Part shown: piece by piece, positions 44,532 to 56,300 of the stretch | How the letters are laid out: each line of letters begins with the position of its first letter | How positions within the stretch are numbered: the first letter of the stretch is position 1 | Position numbers and translations under genes: made by a program | Origin: Mercenaria mercenaria | Taxonomy: Eukaryota; Mollusca; Bivalvia; Venerida; Veneridae | Length of the DNA: 64,000 nt | Reading direction: 5' to 3' | Assembly: GCF_021730395.1 (NCBI RefSeq) | Contig: NC_069362.1 | Coordinates: 2,480,001 to 2,544,000, forward strand | Notes under the pieces: generated by a model | What the model was told of the DNA's origin: nothing | The model's input: only the letters and a program-made list of their open reading frames with translations | Database searches by the model: none

Positions 44532-45327
44532 GACACCACGCTCGACTTTTCTTCGTGCTTGACTCTGAATTAGAGCTTTGCCAGTAAAAAACTTTATAAA
44601 ACTTTATCCAAAAAAATCCAAGTTAAAAAGGGGCATAACTCTGTCAAAATTCAATCAGAGTTATGGTGATTGTTTCTCCTGGTGAAGACTGATAGCTTAT
44701 AATTATTTTAAGTTTCAAGTCGAAAGCTTTGATAGTAACAGTGATATTTGACTTTATCAAAAACTTTAACCAAAACATTTTAAGTTAAAAAGGGGATTAT
44801 CAAAATTCAAATCAAGAGTTATGGGCATTGTTTCTCCTGGTGTACACTTTGATAGTATATAACTAATTTAAGTTTCAAGTCTTAATGTTTTGATAGTAAC
44901 AGAGATATTTGACTTAATCAAAAACTTTTACCAAAATATTCTAAGTTAAAAAGAGGCATAACTCTGTCAAAAATCAAATCAGAGTTAGCAAGAATATTTC
45001 TCCTGATGTGGACTTTGATAGTAAATAACCAATTTAAGTTTCAAGTCAAAAGCTTTGATAGTAACAGAGATATCTGACTTTATCAAACATTTTAACCAAA
45101 ATATTCTAAGTTAAAATGGGGCATAACTCTGTCAAAATTCAAACAGGGTTATGGGGATTGTTTCTCATGATGTAGACTTTGATAGTTAATGATTTTTAAG
45201 TTTCAAGTCAATAGCTTTGATATCAACAGAGATATTAGACTTAACGAAAACATTTAACCAACAGCGATGCCGACACTGGGGCAAGTACAAAATAAAGCTC
45301 TATTTTTTCTTCGAAAAGTCAAGCTAA
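44532..45327 (+). mobile_element. pearl-like element, CTCGACTTTTC type, nested
   Basis: Starts CACGCTCGACTTTTCTTCG and ends TCTTCGAAAAGTCAAGCT. Five units of about 155 bp carry GGGCATAACTCTGTCAAAAT, GTAGACTTTGATAGT and AGTTTCAAGTCAA. Related copies are at 56371-57003 and 61979-62695. It lies between AAGTAATATTACAAT and CCCTTGATGAGTGACAG, parts of one unit of the host repeat. Confidence 0.75.
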
Positions 45328-45445
45328 AAATCCCTTGATGAGTGACAGTTATGGACTGGACACGAAATTTCGGACAGACAGATGGATAGATAGAAAAGTG
45401 CATTCCTATAGTCCCCAAAACTGGTTTCAACCAGTAGGGGACTAA

Positions 45446-46817
45446 TAAATCAATAGAGTAACGCACATAACAAACAAATAAGCCAACAAACAAGAGTGAA
45501 TGAACACATGTATTGATAAAGTAGATGTCAAAAGCAAAATGGTTGCTGAATTTTTCACAAGAGCAAAAAACAACTTATAAGAGTAAACAAAAGTTCAAGG
45601 TATTGTTTTATTTAGAACTTTTGGTTGTTAACAACTGAATGAAAAAAAATGAAGGTACAAACTTAAGATGAAATTCATATACAGATGGGAGTTGTAATAT
45701 TCACAAGAAATGTCTAAGTTGTTTTTTGGAGAATCATATTTAATACTGAACATAGAGAAACATTTTGATTACTGTTTGATAAAAATATATTTAACTTTTT
45801 AGCAAATATGACTTCTTTTCAGGAACAAGAAGTGAATATCTTTAAAATGTAATGAAATCAACAGTTTTCTAAAACCAGTAGCTCATCAAGAAGTCCTTTT
45901 CAAAGTTAAAGTCTAAAAATCCTACTGCTTCTCAAATGCATCAAATTTTTTATTTACCTCAACATTTCTTGTCAAAGCATTTCCTACAAAATATAAAATA
46001 ATCATATCTATAAATTAATATTTCATAAATGGTGAATGGGGGAGGGGGGCATTATAAAGATATTCGAAATTTTAACCAAACTGTGAACATGAGCTCAGTC
46101 TGTAATTTTATTTCTGTAGACTGGGTAGTTTCATTACTTTCACACTTTTAAGGTGTTTTTCTTTTCCCTCAAAAATCGATAAAAGATGGGTATTGTGAAA
46201 GTAATCAATGGTACAAACTTACAATTTTTGCAAAATATTCATAAATTTAACAAAACTATTGTGCAGAAGGGAGTATAAAACTGTTTGTCACATTTTCTAT
46301 ATAATAGGAAAAAAAACAACTTTATTCACGCTTTTTACCAATATCAAACATTTATATTTCTTCAACTCAACATTTTTCAGTGTATAATTAACATTCCATG
46401 CATTCCATACTTGGTGGTATTAAATGAAGGTGTTGAAAAATTTCAACCAATCTGTGAGAAAGTAGCTTTAAAATATTTATTTTTCACTGAATAGAATAAA
46501 TGCATAGTCCATTTGTTAATAAATTGCGCTTTGTAGTTGTTTAAATTTGTGGAGATCATTCCGTCCTAATATATTTTGAATAAACTTACGACTCTTTTTC
46601 CAACATGAGAATAAATCATCTTCAATATATTACACAATCTACAGTTATTGCATTGACATATAGATACACCTATTCATTTCTTCTCAAAAGGCTTTGTATT
46701 TTTATCATGACTGGAGATCACTGAATATTAAACAGTACTGAGATCAGAAGAAAATAGAAAACTCGTCAATTCATTTGTTTTTAAATAACACACGCAGAAA
46801 CACTTGTTTTTTCAAGT
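45446..46817. other. intergenic / 3' region of the TRAF6-like gene
   Basis: AT-rich, with no convincing coding frame. The 3' UTR and poly(A) site of the - strand TRAF gene should lie here; several TTTATT words could be its signal and I cannot choose among them. Confidence 0.4.
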
Positions 46818-47373
46818 TCAGTTTACTACAGTATCTAGGACCTGTCTCGAAACTGTATGGTGCTCACTTGTGAATGAACCAAGTTGGAACACATGGGCGC
46901 TAATTTCCAGATAGAGACAATTCTCTACACAATATGCGTCACTGAGTAACTCCTCCATTCTGATAAATCTGAGGCGTCCCCGCTGACAACGAAATCCTTC
47001 TGTATCAGTTCTACATCTAGGAACAGCGGTACATGTGACAATGGTCTCATGACTCCTCGTCGGTCGAACTGCTAACAAAGACACACCGCAAGAGGCTGAA
47101 AATGGGAAAAATAGCTCCTCATCAAATTGGCCTTTCTCATGGATGACGAAAAAGGACGCGTAACTCTGACCAGACTCGGTGTGTCCATTAAGTTCCAGTG
47201 AGACATGAAGCTTGTACCCAGGGCAGCCAGTATAGAAGGAACGGCTATGGTACTTGTTTGTTCCTGATACTATCTCGACTTTCCACAACTGTTTACCATT
47301 GTAGCTCATCATCTGGGATTCCTTTAATTGTGATACTACTGACTCAAAATTGATCTTCTTCTTTTCCAAAATT
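46818..47373 (-). CDS. TRAF6-like: TRAF6-like exon 6: MATH/TRAF-C domain
   Basis: Acceptor TTTTCAG. It reads ILEKKKINFESVVSQLKES, then the MATH domain: KQLWKVEIVSG, SFYTGCPGYKLHVSLELNGH, SYASFFVIHEKGQFDEELFF, ENCLYLEISAHVF. The stop codon is at 46818-46820. This domain trimerises and binds receptor peptides in known TRAFs. Confidence 0.9.
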
Positions 47374-50300
47374 CTGAAAATTCAAAAATTAATGACTGAA
47401 ACAGTAACAATGTAATCAAGTCTTCAGTGGACATCGGCAGTCACTGCAATACGTAAAAACTTCCAATACAGAAACATTTCTTAAAGCATCACAACTGGCT
47501 TTTCTTGAGAATTATAACAGCCTAAAGCTTCATATATAAAACAATCTAAAATTTACAAGATAAAGGGCCCTGCCTAGACTATTTTAGGTTAGATTCTTTG
47601 TAAGCAAAGATTAAGAAGACATAAAGAGATATCAAGGAGAAGTGGCACTTCCTCTTCTTATGGTATGTGCTGCAGCCACAAAAGTAGAAATTGTTTAAAA
47701 CCTGATTAAAGCAGTTTTATCTGTTAATAAAATGCAAACTGATTCACACTATGGGTCTACTACCTTGTGTCGACTACCTACAGAGTATGTTTTTAAAACT
47801 TCATACCCAATTAACTCCTGAACAGTTTTATCCAGACTAGAAATCTGTCTGTCCTGTGAATCGACTTTCTACTCCATACAGGTCAGGTGTAAATGTGCAG
47901 CCTCTTTCTCGTGACTGGCCATTACTTCTCTACGCCCCTGCAAACAGATATCATCAGTTTTTACAAAATATAATTTATTTTTAACATGATTGTGATAAAG
48001 TTTGATGCTTATATGATCTTGCTCCAGTCCATGTCCTGAAAATTATAATATGTGTGCCATGTTAGATGGTATGGTTGTGATACCATTGGGTCTCAAACCA
48101 ATGAACTCCATATTAAGTGACTGGCACACAGCCACAGTTCCCAACCATAAACAAGAAGCTGTGCTCAATAAACGCTTGATGCCCCCGTTGGCATCCTTGT
48201 TGATATAAAGCAACCTAAATCCAAAATGAGGTCAAGGTCAAACTGAGGTCAGGTGATGTGTGAAGATGAGGAATGGTCACAGGTTACATCTACATTAGTA
48301 TCAAGTCATTCTAGTAAGGGGTATTGATGCTAGACGAAACGGTCCCATTTGGTTAACCAAGAGATGGCCATTATAAAGCAACCTAGGTCCAAAATGAGGT
48401 CAAGGTCAAGGTCAGATTGAGGTCAGGTGATGTGTGAAGATGAGGAATGGTCACAGGTTACATCTGCATTAATATCAAGTCATTCTAATAAGGGGTATTG
48501 ATGCTAGACAAAACGGTCCCATTTGGTTAACCAAGAGATGGCCCATATAAAGCAACCTAAGTCCAAAATGAGGTCAAGTTCAAGGTCAAACTGAGGTCAG
48601 GTGATGTGTGAAGATGAGGAATGGTCACAGGTTACATCTGCATTAGTATCAAGTCATTCTAGTAAGGGGTATTGATGCTAGACGAAACGGTCCCATTTGG
48701 TTAACCTCGTACGGACGAACGAACAAACAAACGGACAGGACAATCACTATATGCCTCCCACATCAGTAGATTGCCGGGGGGCATAAAAATCTGTAAGCAC
48801 ATTTATACAAATGTCAATTGCTTAAGAGATAACAAAATTAGTATTCTGATTTTATCTTATCAAAGAAAATGGCAAACTATGGACAATACAGCTCCATTAA
48901 ATGGAAAGATGAATGGATATGTAAATTACTGGTAAATGGCTGTAACTGGCACTGAACCATAAAGGTGACTGGATATTGCATTATGCACACTGTTTATTTA
49001 TGGCATATATTTATGCAAATTATACAGTAATCCATCAAAGTGGTAACAAAATAAGAAGAGGACAAACAATACAGTAAACCTCGCTTATAAGGAACAGCTT
49101 GGGACCTCTAAAAATTGTTCTTTATTACCGAGGTTCCTTATATCCGTATAGCGAACTAGTTCCTTGTAACCGAGGTTTGTATAACGAACACAATTTGACT
49201 GACGTTTGATAAGGGCTAAGTGTTCACACTACGAGCCAACCTTGAATCTTTATGTGAGGAAGTTGCTTTTCTAGTACCGGTCCTTTTCTGGAGAGATGGT
49301 AAGGTAAACTGCCTGCATGCATGCATATGACCGAAATAAGTTTGAAACGCGGCTTTAACTCTAAACCAAGCCAAAATGTTCGTCGGTAAGAATGACCGTA
49401 ATTTATGTTTATTTTTGTCGGTTATTTCATCTTATTTTTAGAGAGCGCTACATGATGACTATAAGATATGTTGCAATTACTCCCCTTACCTTGCTTGACT
49501 GCATGTTATGTGAATAACCATCAATACTAATATAAAACAAATGTTTGATATTTTTTTTATCACAAAAATGTTAAATTAGACTACCCATTAAAATGTATGG
49601 TGTTTATGACATACAGTGTATTACGACTAAACGGCGCCATACATATGGATTACAGAACAGAACAGAACAGAACATGATCTTTATTACACCCAAGTAATTA
49701 TACAATATGGGGATTAAACATAATGACAGTATATAATAACATGTTTACATGAACTTCCGACAGGCAAATATTATTTTGTTGTTGGGGGAAATCATGAATG
49801 TATCAGAAATTTTATACATCTAGTAAAAATCACTATTTCAAAAATTACAGAGACTACAAGTTGTATTTATAGTATTTATAGTTACAAACATTAATTTAAA
49901 TTGTAGGTAAAAAAAAAATAAAAAAATAAAAGGAATCCTAGCAAGTAATGTAGTTATTAAAGAACGAATCAACAAAAAAGGTCGTCATGAATATCATGCG
50001 GACGCTTTAAATTCTCTTTGGGTAATGTGGTCAAAGGTGAGTCACTTACGCGTGGGATTTATTCTAATAATAGCGGCTACATCGCACTATTTTTAACGCG
50101 CACTAAGTTTTACTATGATAGTACTAGCATTTAGGAGTGACTTGTCGCTTTTATTAATAGATTTGAAAGGTTACTGGAATAAACCACTTCAGTAAAGGGG
50201 TACCCTACCCTTTTATAACTTATTTTTATAACAAATATTTAAATGACTGCTTTCTTCGACAATTAGACGCCGTGGTGCAGTGGTAAGCGTGACGGCTCTA

Positions 50301-53300
50301 AAATCTAACTTTTGTGCGTTCGAATTCCAACGGAGATCAATATTTTTTTTTTCATTTTATTTTTTTTTTTCATTTTATACTTTGCTAAGGTACATTTTAA
50401 AATGATGATAATGTTAAACATGTATTTGAATCGATCGCATTACTTGTATCATTTTGGTATTTCCGCATATAACATAGGTTTTTCAAATATCTTCTTGATT
50501 GTGAATTATTCAACATGGTTGACATAGCTCTTGACAATTTGGTAATTCAACTAGCTGATGACACTGATTCGGAGGACATCGCCAGCGAGTGAGAAGATGC
50601 TCTATTGGAAGCGTGTGTTTGAAATGTATTGAATGTATTGAAATTGTACGAATGAAATTAAAAATGAAATTGAAATGATGAAATAAAACGAAATAATAAA
50701 AAAAAGAAACATGAAAAATGTAAATAAAACATATTCAATCATAAAACAAATCGCCCTGTGTGAGATTCGAACCCACAGCCTCCTAATCGCAAAAGTTAAA
50801 TCACTATCAAGATTCCTCATTTGTACCAACTGAGCTACCGATGCAGTTTCAATCTTTACATTATATAAAATATATTTACAGTTTAAAAAAGTCAAATATC
50901 TTTCAAACCCTTATTTAATAAATGGAACAGTCTGGAAAATCCAAATTTAAAAATAAAAGCGACAGGTCACTCCTAATTGCTAATAGTGCGGTTATAATAA
51001 TTACCCAAGCATATTATTCATTCATAATGGAGTTAACATGTGTGGGCGGATTATAAACTAAGGTAAAAGTAGGTCAGTTAATTCAATTAGAACTGAGTTA
51101 TTATTGCTCTAATCATTTTGCACGTTTCTGACAAAATACATGGTGAATTTGAGTTAAGTAAATTTCAACCGGCAGTCTGTGATTACATGTACGGAATTTG
51201 AAAAAAGTAAGGTAATCATTCTTCTGAAGAATTCGGAAATAATTTTCATACTCTAAGTTATCTTTAAAACTATTATATATCATTCCTTTATTAGACTGTT
51301 GCATCTAGGTGTGCCATTCTTGTTGAAATTGGTCAATGAGAGTTTGTTTAATTTGCTTATGCAAGTGTTTTGTGACAGAAGTATTCTGGTGTAACCATAG
51401 GTCAGGTCTTCCAACAGAATTTAGAATTTCCTTGATTTTACTTATCCATTTATAGTCAAACTGGTCCTGAGATACCATATATTTGTAAATTATAGAAGAC
51501 AATTTTGTATCTTTGCCTAGTAACAGTTTAGCCCAAAAAGAGATCATTTTTGTTTTAACTATTATAGATATTGGATATCTATACCCAATTTGCCATAGAG
51601 CATATTCATTGGAGTACTTTTGCGCGCATTTGTTATCCTTCGAAGGAAATCATTATGAACTCTTTCAAGTAAATCAGTATTTTCAAAACAAATATTTCCG
51701 ATCCGTATGTCAGTATTGGTAAAACTGTATGGTCGAAAAGTTTTAAAATGAGATCGACAGGGAGATCAGCATTATTTACCCCTGAAAATAAAAGGTACAT
51801 AGCTTTGTTTGCTTGCTGGACTACATGTTTCCTGGCATTCAGGAACGAACCATTACTTGAAAAGGTAACACCTAGATAATGATATTTATTCGTAATTTCA
51901 ACTTGCTGTGTTCCGAGGGTAAAGTTAAAATTATTGGTGTTTCTTGCACCAAAGACAATTATTTTTGTTTTTTGTAAATTAACTTTTAATTTCCAGTTAT
52001 CACAGTATGTATTAAATTGATCTAAAGAGTTCTGAAAATCAGACGCATTAGAAGAAACAATAACAGTGTCATCAGCATAGAGTAGTAGTAAAAGTTTCAG
52101 CCAGATCTCATCATCGGGACTATATAACTCTATGCCCATAGCACCATTTTCCTCTAGAAAAGATTGTAAATCATTAAGATACAGGGAAAAAAGTATGGGA
52201 CTCAAATTTTCTCCCTGACGTCAGCCGATTTCGAACTGGAAGACTAACGATTTATTACTGTTGTGGGAAATACAGGATTTGATATTCTGATACATATTAA
52301 ATATTGCTTTAAAAAACTTCCCATGTATTAGATTCTGTGACAGTTTATGCCACAACCCATATCGCCAGATTTTATCAAAGCACTGGGAAAAATCCACATA
52401 TGAACAGAAAAGTTTTTGCTTCTTTTTCTTTAGAATTTCAATAAGGGCATGAAGTGTAAAAATGTGATCTGAGCAAGAATAGCTTTTTCTAAACCCAGCC
52501 TGGTTTTCATCTAACAAATTGAACGTTTCGACATATTTTATGAGACGATAATTTAGAACTGCGGTAAAAAGTTTGCCTAAACAGCTTAGTATTGTAATTG
52601 GCCTATAATTATTAGGTTCCTACGAGTTTCCTTTATTTTTAAAAATAGGTATAATGGTTCCCTCAAGCCAAGAAGAAGGGACATATCCAGTATCAAGCAC
52701 ACTATTAAATAACCTGACATATATTGGCATTAAAATAAAAAAAGTGTAAATTATACCTATACTTTTGCTATTGTCCATTTTAGCGCCTGCTATAACTTTT
52801 ACAATTGGAAATTTGGTAAACTGGACTGTTTGCCATTGTTAATCATGTGTAATTAGAAAGCTAGCACATTTATTTAGGATAGTATGACCGTGACCGTCAC
52901 TATTGCTAACATGAAATACCCAATACATGTAGCTGTCGAACATAACCTTGAGTAAATATAAGTGTTGTACTCTACTATCATCTAATATTTGGTAATTTGA
53001 TGATATTATATATTTTCGTTTTATCGTATCCGTGATTTAACAAACTAAAGATCATAGAAATGAAATAGTTTGTGTTTATTCATGTGCATGAAAGCGCGTG
53101 ATAGTGTCGACGTTACTCTGACGTCATCAGCGATTCTCATGTTTATTTCCGGTTTTCAATAATTTTTATTCTTTATGTCTGTTCGCTATAACCAAATTTC
53201 CTACTTTGGGACTGGAAAAAGTATTCCTTCTAACCAAGTGTTCCTTATAACCGAGGATTTTTACATTGAATAAAGAACGTATTAGATCGGGGAATTGAAA

Positions 53301-56300
53301 ACTGTTCCTTATAAATGAGTGTTCCTTATATCCGAGTTCTTTATAAGTGAGGTTTACTGTACTTGACATTTGAAATCACCACAAAGTTTTGACCTTGAAC
53401 TGGTATGACTCAAAGTTATGTGTTGAGGGAGATCTCTTTATTGTAAACACTGCTAATTTTTTTGAAAATCTTTTAAGAGTGCAAAATATAAGGAGCTGAC
53501 ACAAAAACCTGCTTATCTGACTTTTGACGCTTCTTGAACTGGCAATAAATCTGTGCAGTATTTAAACAGAACCCATTATATAACAACTCCAAATGTTTAA
53601 CAAGTTTCATAAATTTTGAGTATCCTTTAAAAAGCCTAAAATTATTTTTATGTTTGTTTTTTCGAGCGGAATGTCAGAATAGACAATATATAAATAGAGT
53701 CACTCAACACACTGTAACAGAAGTTTATAAATCTATCTTTAAAATGTTAGGAATATAATCATATAATTAACTCACAGCAAATTGGCATCCATATTTTTGG
53801 TACGGACATGGAATAATGACACGAGGGCAATCTCCAGATTTTTCATTGAGGTGACAGGATATGTCTTCACGATTTATTCTACTCTTACCACATAGTGAAC
53901 ACACTACTGGAAACTTTCTGCAGTCCAATAACTGATGTTTCCGAAAATATAGAACAAAACATAATTACACAGACAAATTTATGCATGTACATAGTATTGG
54001 TGGACGGATAGCTCAGTGGTTTGCACACTGGCCTTCCAATCCTGAGGTCGGGGGTTTGATCCCCGGCAGCTACTCGGGAATTTTCAGAAACGCTTTTCAG
54101 TAACATATAGTACGTCAGTAATTAAGTTTCAAAGCATTCTAAAGAAATGTAGCATTAATTTCCAGATATCTAAAAAATTTCCTTTTTTGTTGTCGAAGGA
54201 TCTGGAGGCCTATGCCTTTAAGTACACAGATGTGTAGTACCCTAATCCATAGTAAATCTATTTTACTGACTTCATGTACACTGTTTTAATTAATAAATAA
54301 TGGCTTTTTTTATAAATGACTAAAACATAATTATGTGTAACAGATTAGATACTTAAAATTATCACAAACACCTTTTCAATTAACTGTCTTCTAATCTAAA
54401 AGCAGTCTGTTGCCTGATTGGGAATGGGTGTTGTTATATTTTCTGGTCCTTTCGGATCATGGAGTCCATTCAACATATGTGTAATAGAGTTCCACTTAAG
54501 CCGGTGCTAGGGGGCGTGAGAGGTGTTGCAAATTTCATTACATCTGATGAACAGACTCAATCAAACCAAGCCTGCTATTAATTCTTCTTGGTTGCATTCT
54601 TTCCCTCCATGGGATTTTTTTACAGATTTTATTAGTAACAAGCATATACATTTTCACATTTGTCAGGATATACTCATTAATCATGAATGAAAAACGGTTC
54701 ATTACATGCTTGCCAAAAGAAAAACTCATCATCAATGAACACATGCTTTTCACATAGCTAGCACAGATTATCTCCTCTGACTGCCATTTTAAGAGTCACA
54801 GTTGATGTACAGATTATCTCCCCTGACTGCCATTTTGAGTCACGACGTAAAATCTGCTACAAATAAGATAAGAATTTCTCACAATGCTGTAAAATTTTGG
54901 TTACTGATGAAAATAAAGTGCTTCTGTACATGCACTTTATTTTTGCCGATTCTGTGAAATATTTCTGAATTTTGATCCCCAAATGGCTACTATTTTTTGG
55001 CAACATAGATAAATATCTTTTCATCACAGCTTTTACCATCTGGCATTTGGCTTGAAAGTTCCCTTAACTGGCAGTGTCATGTGGGACTGAAAAACAGAAA
55101 AAAGCATTCTTTGCACTAAATCTTAGGGGAAAATTTACTCTGAAATATGATTTTTTTAAAACTTATATACAGCTGAATAAAAAAAATCTCTGAATCTTCC
55201 TTTTTTTCAACAATTTCCTTTAAATTTTCGTATCATGTTACTAAGAAACAGTTTCAACAGAAAATGGGTGTAATTTCATCATCGAAATCTACTGTTATCA
55301 TATCAGATAATCAAAATTCAATACTGCCTTTCTTTCTTTTGGGTCACTGTCCTTTTTACCAGTAATTTTGAGTTATTTACTCAGTTCTCAAGGTTTGATA
55401 ACTAACTTTTCAGCCCAGTCTCAAATGCAGCCTTGCCATTGGTCAATTTCAAATTTTAGCTAACCAACAGATGCTGGAATTTTGAGACTGGTATCCAAAC
55501 TCAGTTTTATAACATAGAACCCAGTATCATGACACTATCATCTGATTGGCCAAGACAAAGCTTAGTCTTGAAACTGACTGATGGCGAGCTAGTTTCTGAG
55601 AATGGTACCATGCCTGTTTTGTAACCTTGGAAACTGATCAAGAAGACAGTCTGACTATCACAGGAGGGAGGGAAACAAGAGCTATCAGAGGACAGCAATG
55701 CTTGATGATTCAAAAGCCTTGTAACTATGAAAACATTCACATAAACAAGTACAAAATGGGCAACAAATTTGAGTCATGAAGCTTTCCTATCTTATGATGC
55801 TTAATGACATAACAGATTACACAAAAATATTGCTAAGATGTAAAAGGGGCATAACTTTGTGAGAAAGCAAAACAGAATAATAAAACCTGCACAGTGGAAG
55901 TCAGATCCTCACAATAAACATTTGAGTGATGTTAAAAATGAATCAATCCATTCTTATAAATCTGTACTGAGATGCCAACTAACATACAAAACCCAATTGG
56001 AACACGGACACAAACAATAGGTGAGTGCAATAGGTCTACCTATTGTTGAAATAGTCAAGCTAAAAACTGAATACCTCCAGATCCCTCAGTTCCCCAGTCC
56101 AGCTGCAATCTTTGTGGTGTTGCTCACATTTCACTTTCAGTGACAGAATTTCTCTACGAATAGCCACATCAGGAAATAACTGAAAATATTGAAACAAAAC
56201 AAACCATATAACTACACAATATTAAACAAGCATTGACACATTTTATAATGGGAACTTAATTTTCCATATAGCTACATGAGCCTTTTGACAATGCTGCACT

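Larger units (their letters stand above)
42886..45445 (+). repeat. composite tandem-repeat element with two insertions
   Basis: Units of about 175 bp with TGACCTTTGA(C/T)CTCCAA, GGGGAACATTTGTGCCAAGT and CCCTTGATGGATGACA occur at 42886-43371, resume at 44402-44531, and end at 45328-45445 with GGTTTCAACCAGTAGGGGAC. Two other repeat elements (43372-44401 and 44532-45327) split it. Confidence 0.7.
50122..50986. mobile_element. TIR element carrying two tRNA-like modules
   Basis: Ends of about 34 bp with three mismatches: TAGGAGTGACTTGTCGCTTT at the left and the inverse of AAAGCGACAGGTCACTCCTA at the right. Inside are a + tRNA-like segment (50268-50338) and a - one (50757-50848), facing each other. 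No transposase. Confidence 0.7.
49652..52750 (-). mobile_element. CR1/L2-type LINE, 5'-truncated, with (TTCTG)n tail
   Basis: On the - strand a reverse transcriptase starts near 52745 (WLEGTIIPIFKNKGNS, then EPNNYRPITILSCLGKLF). It continues QAGFRKSYSCSDHIFTLHAL, VDFSQCFDKIWRYGLWHKL, LSPILFSLYLNDL, the catalytic LLYADDTVIVSS near 52075, and VNLQKTKIIVFG. The frame has in-frame stops near 52622 and 52220. The C-terminal part (51547-51113) lies in other frames. The 3' end is the AGAAC microsatellite at 49652-49673. A TIR element interrupts its 3' half at 50122-50986. Placement in the CR1/L2/Jockey group is by general resemblance. Confidence 0.75.
49070..53363. mobile_element. Tigger/pogo-like TIR element, filled by later insertions
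   Basis: The left end TA-CAGTAAACCTCGCTTATAA at 49070 and the right end TTATAAGTGAGGTTTACTG-TA at 53363 are inverted, with TA on both sides. Subterminal words TTCCTTATAACCGAG and GTTCCTTATATCC recur inside both ends (49080-49190 and 53160-53345). No transposase of its own is visible; the inside is mostly a LINE and a further TIR element. Confidence 0.7.

Noticed and set aside
46285-46494. 69-codon + strand frame near the TRAF 3' end
   Set aside because: AT-rich, no domain and no codon bias. Likely random, in the TRAF 3' region on the opposite strand.
55031-55080. Candidate TRAF exon (- strand) between TTTTTCAG and GTAAAA
   Set aside because: It would read SHMTLPVKGTFKPNAR, which has no place between the first zinc finger and LLDCRKF, and it breaks the phase.
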